64,000 nucleotides of DNA from Bacillus changyiensis (lineage in GTDB: Bacteria > Bacillota > Bacilli > Bacillales > Bacillaceae). The stretch spans positions 1,116,001 through 1,180,000 of the forward strand of contig NZ_JAQFWW010000001.1 in assembly GCF_027706145.1 (NCBI RefSeq). Direction: 5' to 3'. Both the position numbers and the translations under genes were made by a program. Each line of letters begins with the position of its first letter. The stretch's first letter is position 1. The notes below the pieces were generated by a model. It was not told the origin of the DNA. It did not search any database and saw only the letters and a program-made list of their open reading frames with translations. This document shows positions 38,656 to 49,361 of this stretch, in pieces.

Positions 38656-38690
38656 TCCGAGACCACCTTTCCATCTTAGCTTTTCACTAT

Positions 38691-38719
38691 AAAGCAGCCC
38701 TCATAAAAAATAGGCTGCT
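38691..38719 (-). terminator. Terminator-like stem-loop between yjaU and yjaV
   Basis: AGCAGCC pairs with GGCTGCT around a 12-base loop, followed by TTTATAG on the minus strand; a weak terminator or attenuator. Confidence 0.6.
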
Positions 38720-38732
38720 ACTATTCTATTCT

Positions 38733-39470
38733 TTATAATACTTTTTCATGCGCTTTGAAAAAATCAACGATTGCTGAAGTGATGCGGTCTGACCGATCAA
38801 ATAAATGAAGCGTTAACTCTACTTGATACTTCCCTCTAAGCTGACGTTCTTCAAATGGTTTCGCATGTCTCGTGTAGGGATATGGTGAACCAGTCATTTT
38901 TTGCCAAATATGAACAGGCACAAGATTATGGTATGGTGAAATGGTTTTAAATGGATAACTAATAGCTTCTCGTTCAGAAATACTATAGCTTTCTGAAATC
39001 TCTTTCATAAATTGTTTATAAAAAAATTTATTTTCTTTTTCGCTAAGATGATGTGCTTGAAGATCTAAGCAGGGATTGAGCAAGGCAGCTGAACGGATCT
39101 GATTCGGAATCAAACGAAGGAGTTCGTCGGCTACAAGTGCACCTATCCCTTCTGCCAATAAATGAATTTTTTCATTTAAAATTTCTTGTCTGAAGACATA
39201 TTGGATCAGCTGTTTGGCGTATTCAACCGCTTTTTCAGAACCCCAATGCCTTCCAAACAAGTTGCTGTTTACAACAGTATAGCCTTCGTTTTTTAAACAG
39301 GCTAAAAGTCGTTTTCTGTCATAATGCTGGAGCCAGAAGCTTGAATCTTCACCAACAAAATGATTTCGATCACCGAAAATAAAGACTGCAAAACCATTTG
39401 GCTGATATGGAAGGTGAATGACATTCCATTCTGAATCGACTTTAAAAAAACGTTCGGTTATCTTCATCAT
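38733..39470 (-). CDS. yjaU: Alpha/beta hydrolase-fold protein YjaU
   Basis: A 245-residue protein with an alpha/beta hydrolase-like outline. The expected nucleophile elbow reads [15 protein letters not shown], where the usual Ser is replaced by Ile or Gly, so catalysis is doubtful. I chose the ATG at 39470, with GGAGG seven bases upstream. It precedes yjaV, as in B. subtilis, and is divergent from yjzD. Function unknown. Confidence 0.75.
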   Translation of the reverse strand: MMKITERFFKVDSEWNVIHLPYQPNGFAVFIFGDRNHFVGEDSSFWLQHYDRKRLLACLKNEGYTVVNSNLFGRHWGSEKAVEYAKQLIQYVFRQEILNEKIHLLAEGIGALVADELLRLIPNQIRSAALLNPCLDLQAHHLSEKENKFFYKQFMKEISESYSISEREAISYPFKTISPYHNLVPVHIWQKMTGSPYPYTRHAKPFEERQLRGKYQVELTLHLFDRSDRITSAIVDFFKAHEKVL

Positions 39471-39683
39471 TTGCCTGCCTCCTTCCTGCCGTAATCTGTA
39501 CATTATTTTATGTTGAAAACAGAGTAAACGAATAAGGAAAAGTCCCAGTCTCATGATGAAAAGCCAATATCAACCGCCTATTCCGGTTATTCCTGCTTTT
39601 TGTTCACGAAAACGCCCTTTATCGTTTAATTTATGTGTGTTATGATAAACTTTAGAATTGAATGAAAAGAACGAGGTGGAAAC

Positions 39684-39872
39684 ATGCGATTTGTCGTAGG
39701 GCTATTTTGGACTTTCCTTTTAACATGTATGGCGACTTATATTGTAGGAGCCATGGGTGGTCATGCCGGGTTAGATCTAACCAAAAGCTCAATCATGAGT
39801 GTTGTCATCTTTGCGATGGTTGTTGTTCTTGGAGAAATTATGCCTATGAACAAGGAAAAAAGTCAACACTAA
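39684..39872 (+). CDS. yjzD: Small membrane protein YjzD (DUF2929)
   Basis: A 62-residue protein with two hydrophobic helices (about 3-24 and 36-53) and a short cytosolic end EIMPMNKEKSQH that is nearly the same as in B. subtilis YjzD. GAGGTGG is seven bases before the ATG. It is monocistronic with a strong terminator. In B. subtilis YjzD has been tied to fatty-acid/membrane gene regulation in some datasets, but the role is unknown. Confidence 0.85.
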   Translation: MRFVVGLFWTFLLTCMATYIVGAMGGHAGLDLTKSSIMSVVIFAMVVVLGEIMPMNKEKSQH

Positions 39873-39906
39873 AACCCTGCTCTTGAAGAGACAGGGTTTT
39901 TTTCTA
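39871..39906 (+). terminator. yjzD terminator
   Basis: Stem AAAACCCTG / CAGGGTTTT with a 12-base loop followed by seven T. It overlaps the end of the convergent yjzC gene. Confidence 0.9.
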
Positions 39907-40083
39907 AGGTTTCCTTTTATATGTCCAAAGTCGGTTATGATTGGACGTTTCTGGAAAAAATTCACCTGCAGTCAATCTAATTTGTTGCGGGTTTTTTACC
40001 ATACTCCCTGTTTCGCCAATCTCTACATACACCCCATTATTAGGTGCTTTTTGACCCGGACGGAATTGATGCTGTTGTCCCAT
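39904..40083 (-). CDS. yjzC: YjzC family small protein
   Basis: A 59-residue basic protein beginning MGQQHQFRPGQKAPNNG and ending NHNRLWTYKRKP, matching the YjzC family closely. AAAAGGGGTG is seven bases upstream of the ATG. It is convergent with yjzD, whose terminator overlaps the yjzC stop codon. Function unknown; small size and Gln/Pro-rich start suggest a stress or sporulation role, which is inference. Confidence 0.9.
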   Translation of the reverse strand: MGQQHQFRPGQKAPNNGVYVEIGETGSMVKNPQQIRLTAGEFFPETSNHNRLWTYKRKP

Positions 40084-40208
40084 ATGATTTCACCCCTTTT
40101 GTTCTAGATTTCCCCGCTTATTAAAGTTTCATGAGAACTGAAACAAATCAGTTGTTTGTTCCGTCTTTTCAGTGGGTGTTAGAAGTCGTATGAAGTGGAG
40201 GAAAATAA

Positions 40209-41021
40209 ATGGATTTTTTTATGTTGATCAAGTACATCCTGCTGGGATTGCTTCAAGGATTAACCGAACCAATCCCTGTCTCATCAAGCGGACATCTAGT
40301 GCTGGCTCAGCATTTTTTAGGCTTGAAAATAGAAGGCTTTAGCTTTGAACTGCTGGTAAATGCCGGATCTTTAATTGCCGTTTTACTTGTTTATCAAAAA
40401 GACATCATTCGCTTAACAAAAAACGGCTTGTCTTATGTGGTGACAAAAGATCAAAAAGGAAAAGCAGATTTCAGATTTATCATTTATTTAATCATCGCTA
40501 CGATCCCTGCTGGGGTCATTGGTGTTTTATTTGATGATGAAATATCGGCTTTCTTTAAAGACGGTATCCGTGTAACAGCTATCACACTGCTGATTACCGG
40601 GTTAGCTTTATTTTTGATTCGTAATTTGCGCGGACGAAAGCACGATGGTGAAATGCGGTTAAAAGATGCAGCGATTATTGGGCTTTCACAAATGATTGCA
40701 CTCATTCCCGGAATCAGTCGTTCAGGAGCGACGATCGTACCGGCTATGGCACTTGGCCTTAAATCTGAAACCGCATTGCGTTTTTCTTTTCTACTGTACA
40801 TACCAGTCAGTCTCGGTGGAACAATTTTAAGTATCAATGACATATTTCACGATCCACACTTATCTGAACTATTCGTTCCTTATTTATTTGCCTTCATCGC
40901 CTCAATTATCGCAACATATTTTTCATTACGCTGGTTTATGAATATTATGGCGAAAGGCAATTTAATCTATTTTTCTGTTTATTGCTTCATTGTTGGTGGT
41001 GCTGTCTTCATATTTGCTTAA
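40209..41021 (+). CDS. uppP: Undecaprenyl-diphosphate phosphatase UppP (BacA)
   Basis: Membrane phosphatase that recycles undecaprenyl diphosphate to the monophosphate carrier for cell-wall synthesis; it also gives bacitracin tolerance. The 270-residue protein has about eight helices. The two catalytic motifs are [14 protein letters not shown] (residues 18-30, with the conserved Glu20, Ser-Ser-Gly-His) and [12 protein letters not shown] (about 168-179, with Arg). GTGGAGG is six bases from the ATG. It is monocistronic and lies at a site where B. subtilis has no copy (there it is yubB), so it is an inserted or relocated gene. Confidence 0.95.
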   Translation: MDFFMLIKYILLGLLQGLTEPIPVSSSGHLVLAQHFLGLKIEGFSFELLVNAGSLIAVLLVYQKDIIRLTKNGLSYVVTKDQKGKADFRFIIYLIIATIPAGVIGVLFDDEISAFFKDGIRVTAITLLITGLALFLIRNLRGRKHDGEMRLKDAAIIGLSQMIALIPGISRSGATIVPAMALGLKSETALRFSFLLYIPVSLGGTILSINDIFHDPHLSELFVPYLFAFIASIIATYFSLRWFMNIMAKGNLIYFSVYCFIVGGAVFIFA

Positions 41022-41049
41022 AAAAACCTGCTTATCAGCAGGTTTTTTT
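41021..41049. terminator. Bidirectional terminator of uppP and the arg operon
   Basis: AAAAACCTGC pairs with GCAGGTTTTT around a six-base loop, with T runs on both strands. Confidence 0.9.
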
Positions 41050-41983
41050 ATATCAATAACGCTTTTAACAATGCTTTTTGAACATGAAGACGATTTTCAG
41101 CCTGCTGAAATACAGCAGAATTCGGACCGTCGATAATCTCTGTCGTTACCTCTTCATCCCTGTGAGCTGGAAGACAATGCAAAAATAAGTAGTCTGGTTT
41201 GGCATAAGAAACGAGCGTTTCATTTACTTGATATGGTGAAAAGATATTCAACCGCTCGCTTGCCTCCGCTTCCTGCCCCATGCTTGTAAAAACATCAGCA
41301 TAGATGACATCAGCGTTTCTCACGGCAGAAACAGGGTCATTTGTGACCTCAATCACTGCGCCTGATTGATCAGCATATGTGTTTGCCAGTGTGACAACTT
41401 CTTGATCAGGTTCATATCCTTTAGGTGCAGCTACAGTCATCTTACAACCCACCTTTGCACAAGCGATTAACAGCGAGTGTGCTACATTGTTCCCATCACC
41501 TACATAAACAACTTTTATTCCTTTTAAACTGCCCTTTATTTCTTGAATGGTGAAAAGATCACTAAGTGCCTGACATGGGTGAAAAAGGTCAGTTAAACCA
41601 TTGATAACCGGAATATCGGCATATTTTGCGAGCGTTTCGACTTTCTCGTGTTCAAAAGTACGAATCATAATGGCATCAACATAACCCGAAAGCACTTTTG
41701 CCGTATCGGCAAGTGTTTCCCCTCTGGCAAGCTGCATATCTTGGCTGCTTAAAAATAATGCATGACCGCCAAGCTGGGACATCCCCGCTTCAAACGAAAT
41801 ACGAGTTCTTGTTGAAGACTTTTCAAAGATCATCGCCAATGTTTTTCCTGTTAAAATATGATCGATTTTGTTTTGTTTCATAACAGCTGCTTCCTGAAGC
41901 AAATAAAGGATTTCTTCTTGCATAAAATCTTTTAAACTTAAAAAATCTTTACCTTTTAAATGTACATCTTTTATAACTGACAT
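41048..41983 (-). CDS. argF: Ornithine carbamoyltransferase
   Basis: Makes citrulline from ornithine and carbamoyl phosphate. The 311-residue protein has the carbamoyl-phosphate motif SSTRTR (residues 56-61), HPCQALSD (about 136) and the ornithine-side HCLPAHRDE (about 271). It is the last gene of argCJBD-carAB-argF. Its start overlaps the carB end by 13 bases, so the two are translationally coupled, which matches the need to hand carbamoyl phosphate from CarAB to ArgF. Confidence 0.97.
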   Translation of the reverse strand: MSVIKDVHLKGKDFLSLKDFMQEEILYLLQEAAVMKQNKIDHILTGKTLAMIFEKSSTRTRISFEAGMSQLGGHALFLSSQDMQLARGETLADTAKVLSGYVDAIMIRTFEHEKVETLAKYADIPVINGLTDLFHPCQALSDLFTIQEIKGSLKGIKVVYVGDGNNVAHSLLIACAKVGCKMTVAAPKGYEPDQEVVTLANTYADQSGAVIEVTNDPVSAVRNADVIYADVFTSMGQEAEASERLNIFSPYQVNETLVSYAKPDYLFLHCLPAHRDEEVTTEIIDGPNSAVFQQAENRLHVQKALLKALLI

Positions 41984-44900
41984 ATGTTCACTTCCTTTTG
42001 GTATAAATCGTGAAGCGAAATAGGCTCTGTTAAGCCTAATTCACTGGCAAAAAAAGCTTGGGCTGTCTCTTTTTCAGTGATGACTGACAAACCATGGATG
42101 ATCGCTTCGATCCGCTGCTGTTTCGCTTCTTGAGAATCGGTTAAATTGATGTGAAGGATTTTGTCTGTCCGTTTGATCCAGTCTGTAAAATTGTCTGTTT
42201 CCACAGTAAAACCAGTTTTCTCGGCAAGTGTTTTTAATTCACAGTCTGATGGTTGAAGAAAAATTGAGCCTTTCATTTTCCAAATATCAGCAAAAACTTT
42301 TTTCATCGCACTTTTATAATGGTACGCTACATACATTCCTTCACCTGTTGATTTCATTTGTGGTCCTAGTTTTAAATCAACATCTGGAAGGGCGTGCGTC
42401 GAAAAAACCGGGAATTTAATAGCAACTCCATGATGATTTCGCTGAACCGGGTTAAGCTCTTTTAAAGGATGACCAGCTAAAAGTTTTGTTGCTAGCTCAA
42501 TCATTGGCACCCCCATCACTTTGCTCACAACCGGAACGGTACGACTTGCTCTTGGATTAACTTCAAGGATGAACAGTTGATGTTGATGAACAATAAATTG
42601 GATATTCATGATTCCTTTAAAATCAAGGTTGCGGACCATTTTTTCAGCCGCATTTAGGCAAGACCGTTTCAGGTCAGCGGTAATGGTAGGCCCCGGGACA
42701 ATTGCGTAGCTGTCACCTGAATGAATCCCTGCTTTTTCAATATGTTCGATATATGTTGGAATATAAATATGCTCGCCATCACTGAGTAGATCGATTTCAA
42801 ATTCTTTTCCATCTATATATTGATCAATAAGGATAGGATAAGACATTTCAGTCAAGCATGCTGAAAGTTCTTGTTCTGAATGAACGGTGATCATGCCCAT
42901 TCCACCAATAACATAAGATGGTCTGATCAGTACGGGATAGCCAATATTCCTTGCTACTTTTAACGCTTCTTTTTTGGATGTCACTGTTTCTCCTTTCGTG
43001 TGAGAAAGGCTGAGGTCATCAAGAAACTGATAAAACTGGTCACGATCCTCAAGGATATCCAGAATTTTCGATGTTGTTCCTAAAAGGTCGATCCCAGATT
43101 TTTCAAGCGCTTCTGCAACATTAATAGCAGATTGACCGCCGAATTGGACAATGACAAAATCGATATCTTCTGCTTCAGCGACATTTAGAATATGTTCAAG
43201 TGTGATCGGTTCAAAGTACAAACGATCCGCCATCTCGTAATCGGTGCTAACCGTTTCTGGATTATTATTTAACATAATGGTTTCATACCCAAGTTTTTTA
43301 AGGGTCATCACACTATGTACAGCACTATAGTCGAATTCTACCCCCTGACCAATCCGAATTGGGCCGGAACCAATAATTAAAGCTCGTTTCTTCGTTTTAT
43401 GCAGAAGATTCGCATCACTTTCCCCAGCATAAGTCGAATAAAAATAGTTTGTTTTTGCCGCAAATTCTGCAGCGCATGTATCAACGATTTTAAAAGAAGC
43501 CGTTATTCCTTTTTGTTTACGAAAAGCCCTCACCTCTTCTTCTGTTCGACCGGTGAGCGAAGCAATTGTAAAATCTGTAAATCCTTTTTCTTTTGCTGAT
43601 TTCACAAGAGTTGTGGAGAGTGTCTCCTTCTGTTGAAGCAGTTGATGTTCAAGATGAATCAAATTTTGAAATACATGCAAAAAATATCGATCAACATTTG
43701 TGTTTGCATGGAGATATTCGATTGAAATTCCTCGGTTTAACAGTTCCATGATCACAAAAAAACGCCGATCATCAGGCTCATGCAGTAAATCGAACAATAA
43801 ATCTAACGTAATATTTTTGAGTTCTGTTAAATGGATCCCGCGCGTTTTTAATTCAAGGGATGCAACTGCTTTTTGTAAAGCAGCTTCCAAGTTCCGATCA
43901 ATGGCCATAACCTCTCCCGTTGCTTTCATTTTTGTACCAAGCTTACGATCAGCGTGTTTAAATTTATCAAACGGCCAGCGTGGAAATTTGACAACAACAT
44001 AGTCAAGTGCTGGCTCAAAACTTGCAAATGTCGAATCAGTTAACGGGTTTTTAATTTGGTCAAGTGTAAAGCCGACAGCAAGTTTGGCAGCCATTTTCGC
44101 GATTGGGTAACCAGTTGCCTTTGAAGCAAGAGCTGAAGAACGGCTTACCCTTGGATTCACTTCAATGACATAGTATTTTTTACTGCCTGGATCAAGTGCA
44201 AATTGAATATTACAACCGCCGATCACCTCAAGCGCAGAAATGATCTTCAAACTTGCAGTCCTCAGCATTTGATACTCGACATCTGTTAACGTTTGAGAAG
44301 GAGCGACAACGATCGAATCCCCAGTATGAATTCCGACAGGATCAATGTTTTCCATATTGCAAACCGTGATACAATTATTTTTTTTGTCACGCATCACCTC
44401 ATATTCAATTTCTTTAAAACCAGCAATGCTTTTTTCGACAAGGCTTTGATGAATCGGGCTTGCAAGAAGGGCTTTCTCAATTAATGGAAGCAATTCTTGT
44501 TTTGTTTTAGCTATCCCACCCCCTTTTCCTCCTAGTGTATAAGCAGGACGAACAATAATCGGAAAACCGATGGAATGTGCAAAATCGAGTGCATCTTTTG
44601 CGTTATCAACGATAACTGAATCAGGTACTGGTTCATTCAATTCTTTCATAAGTGTCCTAAATTTTTCCCTATCCTCGCCTTTCTCAATTGTTTCTATTGA
44701 AGTCCCCAACAACTTCACTTGATATTTTTTTAAGACACCGGCTTTTTCAAGTGCTACAGCTAAGTTTAGCGCCGTTTGCCCGCCCAAATTAGCAAGTAAC
44801 CCATCAGGTTTTTCTCGCTTAATAATTTGGGTAAGGCTTTCAACTGTCAGCGGTTCAAAATAAATCTCATCTGCAAATGATTCATCTGTCATGATGGTTG

Positions 44901-45054
44901 CAGGATTATTGTTGACAAGGATGATTCGATAACCTTCGCTTTTTAAAGCCATACACCCTTGAGTTCCTGAATAATCAAATTCTGCAGCCTGCCCGATCAT
45001 GATCGGCCCTGAACCGATCACTAAAATGCTTTTTATGCTATCGATTTTAGACAT
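41971..45054 (-). CDS. carB: Arginine-specific carbamoyl-phosphate synthase large subunit
   Basis: Makes carbamoyl phosphate from bicarbonate, ammonia (from CarA) and two ATP. 1027 residues, near the B. subtilis arginine-specific CarB and shorter than the pyrimidine enzyme. Two ATP-grasp halves are visible ([18 protein letters not shown] and [17 protein letters not shown]), with a short C-terminal allosteric domain. I chose ATG at 45054, with GGAGAAATTGTCC before it; it overlaps the end of carA by eight bases. Position in the arg operon says it serves arginine, not pyrimidines. Confidence 0.96.
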   Translation of the reverse strand: MSKIDSIKSILVIGSGPIMIGQAAEFDYSGTQGCMALKSEGYRIILVNNNPATIMTDESFADEIYFEPLTVESLTQIIKREKPDGLLANLGGQTALNLAVALEKAGVLKKYQVKLLGTSIETIEKGEDREKFRTLMKELNEPVPDSVIVDNAKDALDFAHSIGFPIIVRPAYTLGGKGGGIAKTKQELLPLIEKALLASPIHQSLVEKSIAGFKEIEYEVMRDKKNNCITVCNMENIDPVGIHTGDSIVVAPSQTLTDVEYQMLRTASLKIISALEVIGGCNIQFALDPGSKKYYVIEVNPRVSRSSALASKATGYPIAKMAAKLAVGFTLDQIKNPLTDSTFASFEPALDYVVVKFPRWPFDKFKHADRKLGTKMKATGEVMAIDRNLEAALQKAVASLELKTRGIHLTELKNITLDLLFDLLHEPDDRRFFVIMELLNRGISIEYLHANTNVDRYFLHVFQNLIHLEHQLLQQKETLSTTLVKSAKEKGFTDFTIASLTGRTEEEVRAFRKQKGITASFKIVDTCAAEFAAKTNYFYSTYAGESDANLLHKTKKRALIIGSGPIRIGQGVEFDYSAVHSVMTLKKLGYETIMLNNNPETVSTDYEMADRLYFEPITLEHILNVAEAEDIDFVIVQFGGQSAINVAEALEKSGIDLLGTTSKILDILEDRDQFYQFLDDLSLSHTKGETVTSKKEALKVARNIGYPVLIRPSYVIGGMGMITVHSEQELSACLTEMSYPILIDQYIDGKEFEIDLLSDGEHIYIPTYIEHIEKAGIHSGDSYAIVPGPTITADLKRSCLNAAEKMVRNLDFKGIMNIQFIVHQHQLFILEVNPRASRTVPVVSKVMGVPMIELATKLLAGHPLKELNPVQRNHHGVAIKFPVFSTHALPDVDLKLGPQMKSTGEGMYVAYHYKSAMKKVFADIWKMKGSIFLQPSDCELKTLAEKTGFTVETDNFTDWIKRTDKILHINLTDSQEAKQQRIEAIIHGLSVITEKETAQAFFASELGLTEPISLHDLYQKEVNICQL

Positions 45055-46108
45055 GGACAATTTCTCCTCTTGCTTTATTTAATTCACGCAAATATTCATC
45101 GAATATCCACTCACTTTCAGCTGGACCTGGGTGGGCTTCCGGATGAAACTGAACAGATATGATTGGCAATCTTTTATGCATAAGTCCTTCAACTGAACCA
45201 TCATTTTGATGACGAAAGCGAGTTTTATATATGTTGTGATCGAGTGAACGCTCATCTACGACATAGCTGTGATTTTGACTAGTCATGAAAACACGGCCTG
45301 TTTCAATATCTGTCACTGGATGGTTTGCACCTCGATGTCCAAATGGCAGTTTATAAGTATTTCCCCCAAAAGTGAGTGCTATCAATTGGTGTCCGAGACA
45401 AATACCAAGTGTCGGGTAGGAACTGATGATACTCCTTAACATCTCCAAGTATGGTGTGAGTGTTTTTGGATCACCTGGTCCATTTGACAAAACGATTCCA
45501 TCAGGGGCCAGTTTCGAAATATCACTCATCATGTGATATGGAACAACGGTTACTCGGCAATCTCGTTTTGTTAAGGCTGAAACAATTGATTTTTTATAGC
45601 CAAAGTCAATGAGAACAATATGTGTTCTGCCTTTACCAAATGTAGCATTTTCATTCCCTGTGACTTGGACAGCGAAATTCTCAACATGGTCACCTAAAGG
45701 GCAATTGATTGTCTTATTGGTAATGGAGGCAAAGAGTGTCCCTTTTGCTCTAATATGTTTGACGACTGCTCTAGTATCAACATGAGTCAGCAAGGGAATA
45801 TCCCAGTTTGTTAAGTAATCTCGTAAACTTTTACTGGCCTGATAATGTGAAAACCGATCACATGCTTCATAGACGACTACCCCTTGTACTTGTGGTCTTT
45901 TGCTTTCAAAATCGCTTTCATTAATACCGTAGTTTCCAATTAAGGGATAAGTAAAAACGATAATTTGTCCTTTGTATGATGGATCTGTTAGCACCTCCTG
46001 ATAACCGGTCATTCCTGTAAAAAATACGACTTCACCAGTACAATTCAAGGATTGATCCAATTTACCATTGAAAGATGTTCCATCTTCGAGAACTAAATAC
46101 CCTTCCAT
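45047..46108 (-). CDS. carA: Arginine-specific carbamoyl-phosphate synthase small subunit
   Basis: Glutamine amidotransferase that supplies ammonia to CarB. The ATG at 46108 has GAAGGTGG eight bases before it and gives 353 residues. The class I triad is visible: Cys in LGICLGHQ (about 248) and His-x-Glu in QFHPEAHPGP. An in-frame open extension upstream lies inside argD and lacks a ribosome site. There is a possible second arginine operator in the 49-bp gap after argD. Confidence 0.96.
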   Translation of the reverse strand: MEGYLVLEDGTSFNGKLDQSLNCTGEVVFFTGMTGYQEVLTDPSYKGQIIVFTYPLIGNYGINESDFESKRPQVQGVVVYEACDRFSHYQASKSLRDYLTNWDIPLLTHVDTRAVVKHIRAKGTLFASITNKTINCPLGDHVENFAVQVTGNENATFGKGRTHIVLIDFGYKKSIVSALTKRDCRVTVVPYHMMSDISKLAPDGIVLSNGPGDPKTLTPYLEMLRSIISSYPTLGICLGHQLIALTFGGNTYKLPFGHRGANHPVTDIETGRVFMTSQNHSYVVDERSLDHNIYKTRFRHQNDGSVEGLMHKRLPIISVQFHPEAHPGPAESEWIFDEYLRELNKARGEIVHV

Positions 46109-46123
46109 TCTATGACCACCTTC

Positions 46124-46139
46124 TATGAATAAATATCTA
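46124..46139. promoter_or_regulatory. Possible internal ARG box before carA
   Basis: TATGAATAAATATCTA agrees with the Bacillus ARG-box consensus CATGAATAAAAATKCA at about 12-13 of 16 positions. It lies just upstream of the carA ribosome site in the argD-carA gap. Inferred from motif only. Confidence 0.4.
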
Positions 46140-46157
46140 TAATAATGTATTTTTATA

Positions 46158-47336
46158 CTATTGGAGCGAAAAAAAATCCTCTTCTTCATAATTGATTTTC
46201 GCTTTCTCAAAAACATGGTCTAGCTTTTCAACTGCCATCATTAGTTCGTCAGTAGCGACCGTTAATGGCGGCAACATTCTGATCACATTTGAACCAGCCG
46301 AAAGGACGAGCAACCCTTCACTTTGCAACTGTTCAATCACTGGTTGAACAGGTACTGTACATTCAATTCCAATCAGCAGCCCTTTTCCCCTCATTTCTTT
46401 TGTAAGCGGGTATTGAAGGAGCGTTTTCAGTTTCTCCTGAAAAAAATCACCCTTTGCTTTTACGGCTTCTAGAAAGCTTTTCTGAAAAATCGTTTCTAAG
46501 GTTGCATTTGCGGCAGTCATCGCCAACATATTTCCGCCAAATGTCGTTCCATGTGAACCTGGTGAAAAGGATGAAGCAAGATCTTTTTTTGCGATGATTG
46601 CCCCAACAGGGAATCCACTTCCAAGCCCTTTGGCAACAGTGATAATGTCTGGCGAAAGTCCTTGATGTTGATAACTAAAAGCTTTTCCTGTCCGACCGAT
46701 TCCAGTCTGAACTTCATCAACAATAAGCAAGGCCCGTTTCTTTTTGCAAAAAGCTGCTACTTCTTGTAAAAATGCTTGGCTTGCCGGAATGACACCTCCT
46801 TCTCCTTGTATCGTTTCAAGCATCACAGCTGCAATGTCATCATTCATGAATTGATCTAACTCCCCTAGTCTATTAAAAGAAAGGTGATGAAAGCCTGGCA
46901 GCATTGGACCGAATCCCGTTTTAATCTTTTCCTGTCCGGTTGCTGCCATTGCTGCATATGTTCTGCCATGAAAAGATTTTTCAAATGAAATGATTGTCGT
47001 TTTTTGCGTATGTTTGCGCGCTAACTTAACTGCAGCTTCATTGGCTTCTGTTCCACTATTACAAAAAAACACAAGATCTCCTGCACTATGTTGGACAAGC
47101 TGCTCTGCAACCTTTTCCTGTAGGTCGTTCTGAAATAGGTTTGAGACATGCCAAACACGATCAAGCTGCTTTTTAAGAGGTGCTGTGACAATATCAGGAC
47201 AGTGTCCCAAATTACAAGTCGCGATTCCTTGAATAAAATCAAGATAGCTTTTTCCATGTTCATCTTTTACAATTGTGCCTTTTGCTTGCTTAATTTGAAT
47301 ATTATTTCGGATATAGGTTTCAAATAAATAACTCAT
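46158..47336 (-). CDS. argD: Acetylornithine aminotransferase
   Basis: PLP enzyme converting N-acetylglutamate semialdehyde to N-acetylornithine. 392 residues; the PLP lysine is in TVAKGLGSGFPVGA, and IVDEVQTGIGRTG and the GTEANEAAVKLAR motif are present. It starts directly after the argB stop codon. The C-terminus (NYEEEDFFSLQ) is a few residues longer than the B. subtilis protein. Fourth gene of the arg operon. Confidence 0.96.
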   Translation of the reverse strand: MSYLFETYIRNNIQIKQAKGTIVKDEHGKSYLDFIQGIATCNLGHCPDIVTAPLKKQLDRVWHVSNLFQNDLQEKVAEQLVQHSAGDLVFFCNSGTEANEAAVKLARKHTQKTTIISFEKSFHGRTYAAMAATGQEKIKTGFGPMLPGFHHLSFNRLGELDQFMNDDIAAVMLETIQGEGGVIPASQAFLQEVAAFCKKKRALLIVDEVQTGIGRTGKAFSYQHQGLSPDIITVAKGLGSGFPVGAIIAKKDLASSFSPGSHGTTFGGNMLAMTAANATLETIFQKSFLEAVKAKGDFFQEKLKTLLQYPLTKEMRGKGLLIGIECTVPVQPVIEQLQSEGLLVLSAGSNVIRMLPPLTVATDELMMAVEKLDHVFEKAKINYEEEDFFSLQ

Positions 47337-48110
47337 CTATACACCTTCTAATTGTCGTTTAATTTTTGTTCCAATCAACTTGTTTTTTGCCAGAAAAGAC
47401 TCTTTTCCACTAATAATCATGACTTCATTGATGTTATTTGAAAGTGCTGCTATAGCGGCACGTACTTTTGGTATCATCCCTCCAGAAACAACACCATTGG
47501 CAATCAAGAGCTCTAGCTGTTCAGGAGTAGTGGAAGAAAGAAGATTCCCATCTTTCAAGATCCCTTTCACATCTGTGACAAATAGTAATTGATCAGCATG
47601 TAAAGCACCGGCAACCGCTGATGCTACCAGATCTGCATTCACATTGAGTTTCTCACCAGTCTCTGTCAATGATATTGGTGCGATAACTGGAATAAATCCA
47701 TTGTCCAGCGCAATGTCAACGATTTCACTGTTTACTTTTTTCACTCGACCGACTTGGCCATATTCTTTTTCATTTAAATAATCAGCAAGAAGCAACTGAC
47801 CATCTACCCCGGAAATGCCAACAGCATCCAGACGGTGTTTTATCAGCTCTGAAACAATAAACTTATTAATTGAACCTGTGAGCACCATCTCGGTCACTTC
47901 CAAAATAGCATTTGTCGTTTTTCGCTGTCCTTGGCTGAATTCTGTTTCAATGTTTAGCCTGCTTAGCATACTGGAGATCTCAGGACCTCCACCGTGAACG
48001 ATCACAATCTTCCATCCTTGTTCAATCAATTCTCTTAAACTAGCAAAGAAGCTGACAGAGAGTTGACGTATCACGCTTCCACCGCATTTAAAAACGATTA
48101 TTTTTTTCAT
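47337..48110 (-). CDS. argB: Acetylglutamate kinase
   Basis: Phosphorylates N-acetylglutamate. The ATG at 48110, after GGGGAAGGG, gives 257 residues (258 in B. subtilis). N-terminal KCGGSV (residues 7-12) and VIVHGGGPEIS are the nucleotide and substrate loops; GMIPKV near the C-terminus is also typical. It lacks the N-terminal helix of the arginine-inhibited type, in line with an enzyme regulated mainly by transcription. It is 13 bp from argJ. Confidence 0.96.
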   Translation of the reverse strand: MKKIIVFKCGGSVIRQLSVSFFASLRELIEQGWKIVIVHGGGPEISSMLSRLNIETEFSQGQRKTTNAILEVTEMVLTGSINKFIVSELIKHRLDAVGISGVDGQLLLADYLNEKEYGQVGRVKKVNSEIVDIALDNGFIPVIAPISLTETGEKLNVNADLVASAVAGALHADQLLFVTDVKGILKDGNLLSSTTPEQLELLIANGVVSGGMIPKVRAAIAALSNNINEVMIISGKESFLAKNKLIGTKIKRQLEGV

Positions 48111-48123
48111 TCCCTTCCCCTTT

Positions 48124-49344
48124 TTATGTGCGATAACTCGCATTAATTTTGACGTATTCATACGTTAAATCACAACCCCAAGCTACACCTGTTCCATGAC
48201 CTTCATACATTTGCACCAAAATTTTGACTTCACTATTCTCTAAGTAGTTTTTAGCCAGCACTTCGGAAAATGGCTGTGGTTGACTGTTTTTAAAGAGGCA
48301 CTGTCCCCCAAGATGAATTTCAACTTTATCAGCTGTAACAGACGCTGTACTGTCACCAATTGCGGCAATGATTCGACCCCAGTTAGCATCAGATCCATTC
48401 ACCGCTGTTTTCACCAGATTAGAACCAACAATTTTTTTAGCCATCATTTGAGCTTCAAGATTGCTTTTTGCCCCTTTCACTTCGGCCTCGATTAAGGTTG
48501 TCGCTCCTTCTCCATCTCTTGCAATTTGTTTGGCAAGGTCTTCACAAACGAACTGTAAACCTTTTTTGAAAACCGACCAGTTTTCGTGTTTTTCATCAAG
48601 ACAGTCATTTCCGGCACAACCATTGGCCATCACTAGAACCATATCATTTGTCGATGTATCACCATCAACAGTAATTTGATTAAAAGAAACATCTGTCAAT
48701 TCTCTTAAAACTCTTTGTAGTGCACCTTCTTCTACACAAGCATCTGTCGTAACAAACCCTAGCATTGTTGCCATATTCGGATGAATCATCCCTGATCCTT
48801 TCGCTGCTCCGCCAATTGTCACGGTTTGATCATCGATCATCAGTTGATAGCAGGTACGTTTTGTAACGGTATCAGTTGTCAAAATAGCTTTTTCAAAATC
48901 GCTATGACTAGGCGCTATTTGCTCCAGAAGGCTGATTCCCTGATGAATTTTCTCCATATTAAGATATTGACCAATCACACCTGTTGAAGACACAGCGACT
49001 AGTTCAGACTCGATCCCAAGCATGTCAGCCAGTTTTTGACGCGTTTCGTAAGCATCAAGAAGCCCTTGCTCTCCGGTACATGCATTGGCATTTGCGCTGT
49101 TTACAATCACCGCTTGCAAATAGCTATCTTTTTTAAGGCTGTTTTGGGTGACTTTAATTGGTGCAGCTTGAAAATGACTTTGTGTATATACCGCCGCACT
49201 GACTGCCGGCGCTGAACTAAAAATCAGCCCTAAGTCCTTTTTCGAATAGCGCAGTCCGCAGTGTACACCTTTAGCAGAAAAACCTTTTGGTGATGCAACA
49301 CTTCCATCAATTTTTGTCATATTTTTTTGGCTTACTTGAAACAT
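48124..49344 (-). CDS. argJ: Bifunctional ornithine acetyltransferase / N-acetylglutamate synthase
   Basis: Recycles the acetyl group from acetylornithine to glutamate and, in the bifunctional form, also makes N-acetylglutamate from acetyl-CoA. The 406-residue precursor self-cleaves before Thr193 in the motif NMATMLGF, giving alpha and beta chains. GAGGACG... residues AKGSGMIHPNMATMLG are all in place. With argJ present, a separate argE or argA is not needed. Second gene of the operon. Confidence 0.96.
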   Translation of the reverse strand: MFQVSQKNMTKIDGSVASPKGFSAKGVHCGLRYSKKDLGLIFSSAPAVSAAVYTQSHFQAAPIKVTQNSLKKDSYLQAVIVNSANANACTGEQGLLDAYETRQKLADMLGIESELVAVSSTGVIGQYLNMEKIHQGISLLEQIAPSHSDFEKAILTTDTVTKRTCYQLMIDDQTVTIGGAAKGSGMIHPNMATMLGFVTTDACVEEGALQRVLRELTDVSFNQITVDGDTSTNDMVLVMANGCAGNDCLDEKHENWSVFKKGLQFVCEDLAKQIARDGEGATTLIEAEVKGAKSNLEAQMMAKKIVGSNLVKTAVNGSDANWGRIIAAIGDSTASVTADKVEIHLGGQCLFKNSQPQPFSEVLAKNYLENSEVKILVQMYEGHGTGVAWGCDLTYEYVKINASYRT

Positions 49345-49361
49345 GCTACTTCTCTCCTGTC

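Noticed and set aside
46109-46216. Longer N-terminus of carA overlapping argD
   Set aside because: No ribosome site, overlaps argD, and the 353-residue form matches the family and has a good site.
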